Assembly (NCBI GenBank): GCA_934045905.1
Contig: OW203771.1
Coordinates: forward strand, 744,001 to 808,000
DNA from: Leuctra nigra
Lineage: Eukaryota; Arthropoda; Insecta; Plecoptera; Leuctridae
DNA: 64,000 bases
Direction: 5' to 3'
The translations under genes and the position numbers were made by a program. The notes beneath the pieces were generated by a model. The model did no database searches. It was not told the DNA's origin and saw only the letters and a program-made list of their open reading frames with translations. Shown piece after piece: positions 20,101 to 26,245 of this stretch (position 1 is the first letter of the stretch; each line of letters starts with the position of its first letter).

Positions 20101-22608
20101 GTATATATTTACTATTTAGGTTTTCCTTGAGTTTTGGTGCAAATATGTCTTTAGAAGTTGATGTTTATTGCTAAAATCTACTAAAAAAAAATCTACTCTA
20201 ATTATTTTTCACCTATATCATAACTTGAATGGTTCAAAAAGTTATAGCAATGTTTATTAAATATTGTCTCCAATGTTTACCTTGTAGTACAGCCGACTCT
20301 TGACACTTTGAGCTCGTACTGGAGGCCAAGTTTTGAAACTTACGCTTTCAGGACGCAAACGCTCTCGGACGTCAATAAGTACCGTTCAATGTAAGAATGA
20401 TCGACATTAAAACATAAAGTCAAGCCACTTATTTGATTGTCATCCAGCAATCTATTGGAAACAATATATTAAAATTATAATTACTAAAAAACGCTCTGTG
20501 TAAAGCGTTGATGAGCGAGCACGGATATGCGCAACACATCGAACCGAAATTCTGTCTATTAAAAATGTCATTAAAAGCCAATAATTCTTTAATTTCGTCA
20601 CAGACTGGTATGAAAATCTTCAAAAATTCCAAAAATATTGGTCCCAATAAGCATGTAAAGTTTTAAGTTGATCGATTGAACCTGAACCTTTATGATTGAA
20701 TGGTTCCTTGTTAATTTTCAAAAATCACAGGATCTTGTTCAAAAACTATCTGGGACCACTCATATGATATAAGTGTGTTTACACAATATCAGATCAATCT
20801 GTTGATTATTAGTGTCATAAATATGTGATTGAAAGTTTCTGTTCTAACTACCTTGGAACATTGGAACTGAGGCGTCAATGTTGCCGTGATCCATAGCAAC
20901 AAGCAAAATGTCCGTAAAATGTCAAAAACTTTTGGATTTAAACACAGATTTGTCTGAAAATTGTCAAAAACACACATAATTTTGGTCCCAATGACCATGC
21001 AAAGTTTTAAGTTGATCGGTCAAACGGTTCTAGTTTAAATAAATTTCAAAAATCACAGTAAAGATGGGTTTAAATTTTAACCAATGGGAGGATTTGGCTA
21101 AAACTTTGTATGATTGGGTAAAATGTTAGTGGTAATGACTTGTCAAAATTTCAAATTGATCAAACAAACCAATCGGAAGATAATTTTTTTTAAATTTGAA
21201 CCAATCACGGGATCCCGTTCAAATACGATCCCAGGGACCGCATAGAGTACGTTAGTATGTGTACAAAATTTCAGATTGATTGCTTGAGCGGTTTGACCTG
21301 GGGTGTGACCACAAAAAAAAAAAAAAAAAAAAAAAAACACACACACAGAGAAAGTGCCATAAGAGTACCGTGGTGACGCTCGCTCAATTATTACAGATAT
21401 TATACAGTCATTAACACCTTATTCAAAATTAAGGTAAACAGTTGACAGTAGATTTCAAGGTCGTCATTCTTACATTGAACGGTACTTATTGACGTCCGAG
21501 GGCGTTTGAGTCCTGAAAGCGTAAGTTTCAAGACTTGGCCTCCTGTATGATGTGTATTCTTGTTGTTGTCATGTTGTTGTATTCTTGTCGTCACAGGGAC
21601 CAGGTTCGTGCACACATCTGAAGGCAGGTTCCTGGTGACGCGCCTGGTTCCTTGTCCGAGATGCATCACAGCATCCCAGCCGGTAGCTGAAGATGCGTGG
21701 ACCACTTCTCATCTCAACCAAGAGGTAAAACATCGTTAATGTTTACTCAATACTTAGCACTTTCACTCGCGGTGGGAATCATTCTTTTCGATATTACTTT
21801 TTATCTTCTGTTATGTTTCATTACCAAATATAGTCGAAAATATAACACGGTTATACAGATATTTAAATTAGTGACACTGACAAGAAACGGAATTTAAAAA
21901 ATTCTAAAATTAGTCAAAATATTTAAGAAGTTGTTTGAAATATTCCCGTAGGTATTTAATTTTAAAAAATGAATGCCAAATGAATTTGAAAGTATAATTT
22001 AATTGTTGAATATAATTGTGGTTTGCGAGTGTATTTTAATAGTCATTGTCTTTGAAATTGGCAAAGTAGCTTGTAAATGTTGAACCATGTAAGTCTGAAA
22101 GTTGCCCTGAATCATTCCAAGACAGAGAAAAAAAACATTCCTACAAAATTATAAAAATTTTAAGGAATTGGTACTCTTTTCATTTACAGTTATTGAATTT
22201 AATTGTCCATTATTGTGACATAATATAATTTAATTACTTTTTCTCTCATTCCACAGAAATGTTTCATATAGAGACCAACACATTTTATTTCTATATTACA
22301 CTTTTATATGGAATTAACAGAAAAAGTAATTGAATGATGGGTAAAAGCAATATTGGATAATTAAATTCAATTTCTGTAAATGAAAAAATTATCATTTCTT
22401 CCCTAATTTCAACCGTGTATCTACGTTACAATGAATTATGATTTTCCTTTTCTTGGAACGAGTCGGGTAATGTGAACGCTGAGTGGACTGTATATTTGAC
22501 CTGCGCATTACAGGATCTGGATTACGCGCCGCGCAGGGTGCGCAAGAGTCAGGAGAGCTGCGCGTCGGATCCAGACTCGGGGGTCGACCCAGACAGTCGG
22601 GGCTCTAG
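4964..22608 (+). CDS. Lrrk: Lrrk: leucine-rich-repeat kinase / ROCO protein, eleven internal exons (Roc end, COR, linker)
   Basis: Exons: 4964-5111, 5650-5789, 6614-6838, 8439-8561, 10151-10350, 11151-11283, 14571-14779, 17914-18074, 18779-19023, 21597-21724, 22514-22608. Every junction is AG/GT and all phases agree, giving about 602 codons without a stop. The product is a Roco GTPase-kinase; this segment starts in the second half of the Roc GTPase (LIVGTHYDMV is the G4-like motif, EVSCKT the G5-like SCK motif). It then covers COR (LYFLDPQWLCDMLAHVVT; LMSYFPAGFWSRLITRVM) and the region between COR and kinase. The P-loop, LRR and ankyrin exons must lie to the left. No kinase exon is found to the right. 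Introns of 0.4-3.3 kb are filled with mobile elements. LRRK-family Roc-COR is the dimerising GTPase module that controls the kinase. Family assignment is confident; orthology to Drosophila Lrrk rather than a paralogue is inferred. Confidence 0.9.
5160..5475. repeat. Dispersed repeat with GTCCAAAAACC and CCCTGCGGGG words
   Basis: It shares the words CAACAAAATACATCTCATA, AAGTGTCCAAAAACC and CCTGCGGGGC with 8.65-9.07, 22.75-23.08, 56.5-56.66 and 61.5-62.0 kb. The start is G-rich. No coding capacity or termini are evident, so it is an old non-autonomous family. Confidence 0.7.
5650..5789 (+). CDS. Lrrk: Lrrk exon b: Roc GTPase, G5 region
   Basis: 140 nt, phase 2 in, phase 1 out. It encodes FINIVDAEKCGLPRVLDTIE then VSCKTRHNIKLLCNLIYDTV. 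SCK corresponds to the G5 SAK motif, and the following helix is the last of the Roc fold. Acceptor TCTGTTAG, donor CAG|GTAACT. Confidence 0.9.
6234..6439. mobile_element. MITE family M, copy 1 (long TIR, TAAAGCCC ends)
   Basis: 206 bp, beginning TAAAGCCCGATTTACACGG and ending with its inverse. The two halves are largely complementary (ACTTCTGTGTTACATT versus its complement). Related copies are at 30775-30960, 35692-35885 and 43221-43434. TA or TAA/TTA target duplications fit, but the exact type is ambiguous. Confidence 0.85.
6614..6838 (+). CDS. Lrrk: Lrrk exon c: Roc-COR junction
   Basis: 225 nt, phase 1 in and out. It encodes GSKELLLEQRVPASYLALED, then VIGHLVHERRQNG and a helical stretch ending TMFLHENG. 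The QRVPxSYLxLE pattern is characteristic of the start of COR in LRRK proteins. Acceptor CTACCTACAG, donor ATG|GTACCT. Confidence 0.9.
6978..7785. mobile_element. hAT-like non-autonomous element, 808 bp, 8-bp TSD CAAATTAG
   Basis: The ends are TAGGGTTGGGATTCGA and the inverse of TAGGGTTGGGACTTGA. The target duplication CAAATTAG is exact (6970-6977 and 7786-7793). Subterminal regions are full of ATCGA/TCGAT repeats (ATTTCGACATCGAAAT type). No transposase is recognisable in the 808 bp; a 100-residue minus-strand ORF at 7380-7682 resembles nothing I know. Ends and 8-bp TSD fit the hAT superfamily. Confidence 0.92.
8439..8561 (+). CDS. Lrrk: Lrrk exon d: COR domain
   Basis: 123 nt, phase 1 in and out. 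It encodes GVLLHYDDAILKDLYFLDPQ then WLCDMLAHVVTIREINPFAR. The FLDPQWLCDML segment is the most conserved block of LRRK COR domains. Acceptor TTTCAACAG, donor ACG|GTGAGT. Confidence 0.92.
8650..9075. repeat. Dispersed repeat (CCTGCGGGG family) with poly-G and poly-C tracts
   Basis: Bounded by a run of about 18 G (8661-8680) and a C-rich run (9003-9020). The inside repeats the word ATTTCAAAGTGTCCAAAAAC twice in diverged form, as in the 5.2, 22.8 and 61.7 kb copies. A 195-residue plus-strand frame through it is repeat, not gene. Confidence 0.7.
9310..9440. repeat. End fragment of the GGCGCC-ended dispersed repeat
   Basis: Contains TTGGTCTCCAATCGTATCGG, GGTGAATAACCGGCGCCTAAT and CTGATCATGTGAACATCCTA, shared with 51.57-51.70 and 57.29-57.44 kb. 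Confidence 0.7.
9490..9712 (+). mobile_element. 3'-terminal remnant of a non-LTR retrotransposon
   Basis: A short frame at about 9515-9613 reads HWNGLPKDVVDPLPDNAQSF then RQGLKKLMCIE and stop. This is the typical C-terminus of jockey/I-type RT ORFs (WNxLPxxVV...FxxxLxxL). It is followed by an AATAAATAAG-containing 3' UTR and an AATATATATATA microsatellite tail (9680-9705). It is severely 5'-truncated, as is usual for TPRT products. Confidence 0.75.
9719..10125. mobile_element. hAT-like non-autonomous element, 407 bp, 8-bp TSD ATATCAAT
   Basis: Exact duplications of ATATCAAT lie at 9711-9718 and 10126-10133. The ends are imperfect inverted repeats (TAGATGCCAGTTAGGGTA versus TAGACGTCGGATTCGGGTA). 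Both subterminal zones contain repeated ACCCGGGTA motifs. It sits only 17 bp upstream of the next Lrrk exon, so it forms the branch-point/polypyrimidine neighbourhood of that intron. Confidence 0.9.
10151..10350 (+). CDS. Lrrk: Lrrk exon e: COR domain (partly duplicated downstream)
   Basis: 200 nt, phase 1 in, phase 0 out. It encodes GVMKLDDLKHVFKNSTL, then a segment ending QPVRVK. Conserved features include the NLLNKFEVAL and LLIPSLL blocks of COR. The acceptor is ATGTTCTAG and the donor AAG|GTGAGT. Most of the exon and this donor are repeated in tandem downstream. Only splicing from this first donor keeps the frame, because read-through hits TGA 19 nt later. Confidence 0.92.
10207..10520 (+). 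repeat. 157-bp tandem duplication of Lrrk exon e and its splice donor
   Basis: Unit 1 is 10207-10363 and unit 2 is 10364-10520. They differ at two sites (GGTTACATC versus GGATACATT). Each unit contains 144 bp of exon plus donor AAG|GTGAGT and 13 bp of intron. The second unit has no acceptor of its own, so it should be intronic unless a cryptic AG is used. Confidence 0.93.
10985..11060. repeat. Small inverted repeat (CACACACTGGAGT arms)
   Basis: AATGTCACACACTGGAGT is faced by ACTCCGGTGTGTGTCATTAT about 40 bp later. Such small foldbacks are typical of solo MITE remnants. It precedes the next Lrrk acceptor by about 90 bp. Confidence 0.6.
11151..11283 (+). CDS. Lrrk: Lrrk exon f: COR domain
   Basis: 133 nt, phase 0 in, phase 1 out. 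It encodes IPVRSRGWAIRQKKAVLKMV then SSTLVGNSKFYTPSDKPQRP. Acceptor TGTTGTTCAG, donor GCAG|GTAGCA. The segment is basic and less conserved than its neighbours. An upstream AG at 11114-11115 could extend it, but the frame there is closed. Confidence 0.8.
11440..13965 (+). mobile_element. Non-LTR element copy (5'-truncated) with ATT-repeat tail
   Basis: The copy ends with GCTAAATAAAGAATT followed by (ATT)n at about 13941-13956, the tail made at target-primed reverse transcription. The 5' end is truncated inside the endonuclease domain, next to a GAAAATGAGA simple repeat. It lies in the Lrrk intron between exons f and g, in the same orientation as the gene. Confidence 0.85.
11447..13821 (+). pseudogene. 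5'-truncated non-LTR reverse transcriptase with one frameshift, in a Lrrk intron
   Basis: The frame 11447-13516 (689 residues) starts in the C-terminal end of an AP-endonuclease domain (TLIDYIITN, GPGIGDHESF). It then runs through complete RT blocks: FRPINMLPIYEK, SGFRKGHSCETA, VFLDFKRAFE, LGVPQGSVLGP and NVYADDTVIF. A single-base shift at about 13507-13516 (after MLKSLNW) moves the frame. The rest continues at 13507-13821 (FQGMCFIYKLQNGLLPAYF...IRSFNALPLNVKSV), which is the normal C-terminus. The Met-rich start comes from a GAATGAAAATGAGAACG simple repeat, not a true start. Apart from the shift it is clean, so insertion was fairly recent. It cannot mobilise itself without its endonuclease. 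Confidence 0.9.
13966..14570. other. Lrrk intron remainder, low-complexity AT-rich
   Basis: No gene seen. The stretch 14385-14475 (CCTGAAGAAGTCCTGTGAAA and AATTTACTAATAATAAATGA) resembles the 3' end of another retroelement but is too short to classify. Confidence 0.4.
14571..14779 (+). CDS. Lrrk: Lrrk exon g: end of COR-A / start of COR-B
   Basis: 209 nt, phase 1 in, phase 0 out. It begins GISSPCYEEPPVEATDHCEV (variable) and then has the strongly conserved RRLLLMSYFPAGFWSRLITR block shared by all LRRK COR-B regions. It ends FFITPKE. Acceptor ATTCTTCCAG, donor GAG|GTAGGC. Confidence 0.93.
14903..17019 (-). mobile_element. CTAG/TTGAGCGAGC repeat family, copy 1 (Helitron-like?), interrupted
   Basis: Read on the minus strand it begins TTGAGCGAGCGAAGCGAGCG and ends GCGTTTTCCTAG followed by T. 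A short CGCTC...GAGCG hairpin lies just before the end. Internal words (CCAATGGGAGGATTTGGC, ATTGATCAAACCAACCAATC) recur in copies at 20.5, 28.6, 35, 50.3 and 59.7 kb. It is split by an element at 15689-16941. No protein is encoded. Confidence 0.75.
15689..16941. mobile_element. hAT-like MITE nested in the CTAG element
   Basis: The ends are TAGTGATGTGG and its inverse (CACATCACTA). Subterminal arrays of GGTAAATTTACC/CCGTAAATTTACC lie on both sides. The flanking 8-mers (AAAAAGTC and AAAAAAAC) match at 6 of 8, consistent with a decayed 8-bp target duplication in an A-rich site. It contains no transposase. Confidence 0.8.
17408..17793. mobile_element. Foldback MITE, 386 bp
   Basis: The left end CCATCGGGTGGTTTGGAATG and the inverted right end CCATCGAGCGGTTTGGAGCG match. 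Complementarity continues inward (GTTTTAGAGGGAAAT; ATTTTCATC; TTTGTCTGGAACAAA), so nearly the whole element folds on itself. No ORF is credible. Confidence 0.85.
17914..18074 (+). CDS. Lrrk: Lrrk exon h: COR-B
   Basis: 161 nt, phase 0 in, phase 2 out. It encodes MVCDPRLTQLLDAQAEWILW then QTGMELRYADTTLFRMKEVL. The W-x-x-WQTGMELRY pattern is found in arthropod and vertebrate LRRK proteins after the FWSRLITR block. Its GC content is higher than the surrounding intron. Acceptor TATGCGCAG, donor CAA|GTAGGT. Confidence 0.9.
18302..18379. repeat. Palindrome, 78 bp
   Basis: TTACCTACTAGTCTTACAGA at the left is exactly inverted at the right (ends GACTAGTAGGTAA). The centre is AATTCTTTAGAATC-type. It probably represents the joined ends of a MITE. 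The rest of 18080-18770 is plain AT-rich intron. Confidence 0.85.
18779..19023 (+). CDS. Lrrk: Lrrk exon i: linker after COR
   Basis: 245 nt, phase 2 in, phase 1 out. It encodes FRLKQEGQWMDTDLANSSIL then EIYFPVDTVVV and DHIDILLEDWYPTLG. The DHIDxLLEDWYPxLG block is conserved in LRRK1/Lrrk proteins and argues for the Lrrk/LRRK1-like group. Acceptor TTACCCGCAG, donor CTAG|GTAAGC. Confidence 0.9.
19386..19602. mobile_element. MITE family P, copy 1 (TIR GTACACTCCCCC)
   Basis: 217 bp, with about 29-bp perfect TIRs starting GTACACTCCCCCAAATAATA. The flanking TA inside the palindromic GTAC suggests TA target duplications of the Tc1/mariner type. Related copies are at 25067-25282 and 58361-58491. 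Confidence 0.88.
19603..20320. other. Lrrk intron, no recognisable element
   Basis: AT-rich. Short frames here have no family resemblance. Nothing further seen. Confidence 0.5.
20321..21543. mobile_element. Foldback element with about 85-bp arms, filled by a CTAG-family copy
   Basis: The left arm 20321-20402 (GGAGGCCAAGTTTTGAAACT...) is inverted at 21453-21543 with few mismatches. The region between is mostly the CTAG element at 20484-21387. Removing that element leaves a compact foldback of about 320 bp, so the order of insertion is clear. Its right arm lies about 50 bp from the acceptor of Lrrk exon j. Confidence 0.85.
20484..21387 (-). mobile_element. CTAG/TTGAGCGAGC repeat family, copy 2
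   Basis: 904 bp. On the minus strand it starts TTGAGCGAGCGTC and ends GCGTTTTTTAG followed by T (C to T change in the terminal CTAG). It includes a run of about 24 A (21309-21335). It is collinear with copies 1, 4 and 6. Confidence 0.78.
21597..21724 (+). CDS. Lrrk: Lrrk exon j: linker with CPRC motif
   Basis: 128 nt, phase 1 in, phase 0 out. It encodes TRFVHTSEGRFLVTRLVPCP then RCITASQPVAEDAWTTSHLN. The VPCPxC segment matches LRRK1/Lrrk-type proteins before the kinase domain. Acceptor GTCGTCACAG, donor GAG|GTAAAA. Confidence 0.88.
22189..22383. repeat. Foldback, about 195 bp
   Basis: CATTTACAGTTATTGAATTT at the left is inverted at the right (AAATTCAATTTCTGTAAATG). The second inner pair is AATTACTTTTTCT and AGAAAAAGTAATT. 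It is a non-coding MITE-like remnant in the intron before Lrrk exon k. Confidence 0.75.
22514..22608 (+). CDS. Lrrk: Lrrk exon k: acidic/basic linker before kinase
   Basis: 95 nt, phase 0 in, phase 2 out. It encodes DLDYAPRRVRKSQESCASDP then DSGVDPDSRGS, a low-complexity segment that usually precedes the kinase. Acceptor GCGCATTACAG, donor TCTAG|GTGAGT. No following exon with protein-kinase motifs was found in the remaining 41 kb of plus strand. Confidence 0.85.
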
Positions 22609-22739
22609 GTGAGTCAGCATTAAACAGACACATTTGTGCGGGTCTCTAATTATACCGTAATGTTGACAAGCTATAATCATCTCACTCGAGAAGGCCGGGT
22701 AACATCGAGATGAGATGTCACGGAGAACTAAGTTGACAT

Positions 22740-23090
22740 TTTATATGATCACCCCCCATACCCCCCCAGGCGCATAGGAAGGGGGGATATGGGGGAGATT
22801 CCCCCCCCCCCCACTCGAGCAAGTTGACCCCCCCATTTACCATACAAAATTAAGTTAAGTGTCCAAAAATCACTTAAAATTGTTTAAATTCCAAAACAAA
22901 TGCCCTGCGGGGCAAAAATAGGGAGTTATTTGTTAGAATCAATTAAAAATTTTAATATTCGAAAAAATACCTTGAAACAATTGGATTTTTTTTGGTTCAG
23001 TTTATGCATTTTAAAGCCCCAAAATCACTTTTCTGGTTTAAATTCTAAAAAATGCCCTGCGGGGCTTGCCCCCCAGACCCCCCCTCCCGG
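22740..23090. repeat. Dispersed repeat (CCTGCGGGG family) with poly-C tract
   Basis: Contains two CCCTGCGGGGC words (22901, 23057), the phrase AAAATCACTTTTCTGGTTTAA twice in variant form, and a C-run at 22801-22812. It adjoins the inverted-repeat element that follows. Confidence 0.65.
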
Positions 23091-23520
23091 GTGGCAACTT
23101 TACAATCCTAAGTTTGCTCCAACGCTGGTACAGTATACCAGCGTATGTACGCTGGATGCGCATACGTTTTACTGGGCAGCCTAAGGAATAAAACTCTCTA
23201 TGGGTAGACAAATTCGAACTGGCGAGAATTAAAGCTGGGCAACTTAAAAAAAATAACTCTATGGTTAGGCAAAATTAAAACTTGTGAAAATTTCAAATTA
23301 AAAAAGTGAGACCCCCGCCGGAATCGAACCGACGACCCCTAGCACCGCAAGCCAATGCGCTGACCACAAGACCACGGAGGTGGTAATGCCAGCATGTATT
23401 TATAACAGCGTAATGAAGATATATACGCGCGCGTATAATATTTCGACCAATCACGGTGCGATATAGAGTGCAAGCGTTGGAGCCGACTTAGGTTTGTAAA
23501 CACGCTCCCGGGTGTCGCAA
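23090..23520. mobile_element. Inverted-repeat element carrying a tRNA-like sequence
   Basis: The left arm (CAACTTTACAATCCTAAGTT then TGCTCCAACGCT) is inverted at 23465-23505 (AGCGTTGGAGCCGACTTAGG). CCCGGGTG lies outside both arms. Between them is the tRNA-like segment 23311-23381. An internal palindrome, ACGCTGGTACAGTATACCAGCGT, lies near the left arm (23123-23145). A pure C run follows at 23522-23545. Confidence 0.7.
23311..23381 (-). tRNA. tRNA-like sequence (pseudo-tRNA or SINE head)
   Basis: On the minus strand ACCTCCG and CGGGGGT form a 7-bp acceptor stem. TGGTCTTGTGGTCAGCGC is A-box-like and GGTTCGATTCC is a good B-box with T-arm. A weak anticodon stem gives loop TTGCGGT (GCG in the anticodon place). 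The D-stem is poor, so this is more likely a pol III-type pseudogene in a repeat than a working tRNA. Confidence 0.4.
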
Positions 23521-23799
23521 TCCCCCCCCCCCCCCCCCCCCCCCATGATGAAAGTAGTTCCTACGCGCCTGCCCATCCCGCACCAAATTTAGGGGCTGAG
23601 CATAAAAGACGAAATGCTTTGGGGAGGGGGGTACGTCCTTTTAGGTGGGAGGGTTTTGAAAAGTGGACAAGGGGAGTTGGGATGTGTCAAAATATCAAAT
23701 GTTTTGCTTGACATCCTTCAGCCCCGTACTCTTGGTCAATTGACCAAACCGTCAGAGTAGTAATTCCCTGACTGAAAAATAAGTGTTATTTAGTTTATA

Positions 23800-24225
23800 G
23801 TTAGTTCGGTTCATTTGAGTTTATTTTCAACATCAACAATACAATAAATATATGTCAATTGGACTCCCAAGGTTGACACCTTTTACATGGAGTATAAGGA
23901 AATGTTGGCTATATATTTTAAAATACATAACCTGGGTATATGGCTATATTAGTTCTTAACAACACATATGAAAGTAAAAAATATGATTATAACATAATTA
24001 AATACATATAATTATAATTAAGATGTATCTAAGAGGAATTCGTCTATAGAATAATAGTAAACCTTATTTACTAAATAAGGAGTAGAGCATTTTTGATTGT
24101 ACATAATCTTCATAATATTACTTCTTCAACAACCGGTCTGCAATGTAACATACAATTTACCTACTTTGTAATTTATTTTGTAACTGCTCCTAAGTTGAAA
24201 AATAAATCGATTTGATTTGATTTGA
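23800..24225 (+). mobile_element. Retroelement 3' end with ATTTG-repeat tail
   Basis: AAAAATAAATCGATTTGATT, ending in (TTTGA)n at about 24206-24225, is the tail style of non-LTR retrotransposons and their SINEs. Upstream 400 bp is non-coding and AT-rich with no RT frame, so this is a severely truncated copy or SINE. Confidence 0.5.
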
Positions 24226-24418
24226 TTGGTTTACAGGAAACGATATGCAAAAAACTGGTATTTTAGATACCTACCATATTGTTGTTGTACACCCACGAAC
24301 ACAATAACTACCCATTTCTCCAAAGAACATTGATACGCGTAACTTCTGTTGACCTTGGGGTTTTAATTATATGTTAAAAAATGACTTTCAAGTGGATTGA
24401 AGGTATGTGCGAAGCGAA

Positions 24419-24490
24419 TAATGTACCTAGGCTCGAACCCAGGTCCTCCTACTTGCCGGGCGAGTGCTCTATCAACTGAGCTACATTAGA
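24419..24490 (-). tRNA. tRNA-like sequence with canonical A and B boxes
   Basis: The minus strand carries GTAGCTCAGTTGATAGAGC (perfect D-arm), GGACCTGGGTTCGAGCC (T-arm/B-box) and the complementary ends TAATGTA/TACATTA. The anticodon stem has a mismatch, the loop lacks the universal T33, and the acceptor is offset by two bases. A decayed tRNA gene or SINE head is likelier than a functional tRNA. Confidence 0.5.
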
Positions 24491-25066
24491 CACAACACAC
24501 TGATTGATTAACTTTTACCAAAGACGTATTTGACCGGTCAAATCACATAAAAGTCACAACAAATCTCAATGTCAATGACACAAGATACAAAATGTGTTCT
24601 ATAGATTCAACTGTAGATACGTAGACACATTTTTAAAGTTGTGTTGGAATTTTAGTTATAATTTTACCAATTAATACTATTACGTTTGAATTGAAAGCAA
24701 CTAACATTTGTCACAGACCGTGTTTATTTCATAAGTATTAGGAGAAATGTGGGAATATTTAATTGGAGCAGCAGTGGAGAAATCAAATTCAAATCACGGT
24801 CTAAATTGCATAATACTTAACAGTTTATTTGACTTCATAGCAGGCAAGTACGCAATATTAAATTCTAGTACTGGTAGATGAGCTGGAGAGTATAGAAATG
24901 GTTCATTGAGTGAGTGGATCAGATGTGTTGGAATTTGAATGCAAGTGTTTGAATATTTAGGTTCTTTACATAGTCGAGTGGGATTTATGCCAAGGGGGTT
25001 GACATTTGACATTTGATTTGAAATAATTATTATCAATAAAACTGAACACAGAACCCGGGCCGAAAT

Positions 25067-25282
25067 GTACACTCAAACCAATTAAAAACGGTACTTGGCA
25101 CAAAACGGATTGGCTGCTGGTCAGGTTCCTTGACAATCAATTCTTATTATATCAATGAAATTAGATCTCACCTACTAGAGTTAGATAATGCATTAGCACA
25201 GACTGCATGGGATGATGAGATCAATCCTTTATCAGAAAATCCTTTTTTTTCGAGGTACCGTTTATTATTTTTTCAAGTGTAC
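25067..25282. mobile_element. MITE family P, copy 2
   Basis: 216 bp between GTACACTC and GAGTGTAC. The inside matches copy 1 (GATAATGCATTAGCACAGAC is shared with 58.4 kb). It flanks the 3' side of ANK-B, and copy 3 occupies the equivalent place beside ANK-C, so it predates that duplication. Confidence 0.85.
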
Positions 25283-25967
25283 ATGAATCTTTTCTGATTG
25301 TAAAGCAATTATGCCACGTGCTCGTCTGAAAACATGCGGAAGGAACAAAGTGCTGCCCAGGACACGTGTTTCATGAATGTTGTTGGGAGCTTAACCCCGC
25401 ACAGCGAGTATTTAGTTCGAATACAGTGGGAACGATAAGGGCTGTGCATGAAGGACGTCACGCTTCAGGGGAGGGGGGAGGGGGTGCACTAGTATGTGAC
25501 ACAGTGTGTCAGGGGGGAGGGGGGTCTGGAGGCAGTAGCACGTCACGTTTTGATATAGATATTTTCAAGCATTTTAGATTGCAGTTGATATGTTGAGAAC
25601 TGAAATTTCGCTAAAATGATAAATTCCGATACATTTTACAGTCAGATTTTTTTTTTTTTTGGGGGGGGGGGGGTTAAAAAAAGTGTGACACAGCGTGGCA
25701 GGGGGAGGGGGGGGGGTGTCAAATATAACCCATTTTTAGCGTGACGGCATTTATGCACAGGCCCTATGGGACTCTGAAATAACTAATTTGGAGAGAAATG
25801 GGTAAAATATAGTTGAGCTATGTTAATTCTTATAAAAATTAATGAAATATGATTTTACAATAGACATTGGTCATTGAAGACAAATGTACATTTAAGCATC
25901 TAGATGAAGTGATAGATACGTGGAGATTGAATCTTGCCATGGACACCATGTCACGTGACTGTATTGA

Positions 25968-26245
25968 CTAAGAGAATGGAGTTAAATAGGCAACGATTGC
26001 AGCTTTTTGTGTTGAATCGCCCCAAGCGCAGTCAACAGGTCGTTCATTATCCTTGTTACAAGCTTCAGCATCAGCACCGAGCTTGTGAAGCAACTTCACA
26101 GCTTCTACTTCACCACAGTAACTTGCCCAGTGTAGAGGAGTCCACCCGTCATTTTTCTTCACTGAGAGGTCAGCGCCTTGTTCGTGGAGGTATCTTATGA
26201 CATCGAGTTGACCATACCGACTCGCATGGTGAATAGCCGTCAACC
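25968..26245 (-). CDS. ANK-B last exon: C-terminal ankyrin repeats
   Basis: 278 nt including the stop. Acceptor ATGATTTCAG, entered in phase 1. It encodes LTAIHHASRYGQLDVIRYLH, then TPLHWAS...EAVKLLHKLGADAEA and the tail PVDCAWGDSTQKAAIVAYLT. The TPLHWAS and LLHKLGA signatures are classical ankyrin helices. Confidence 0.88.
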
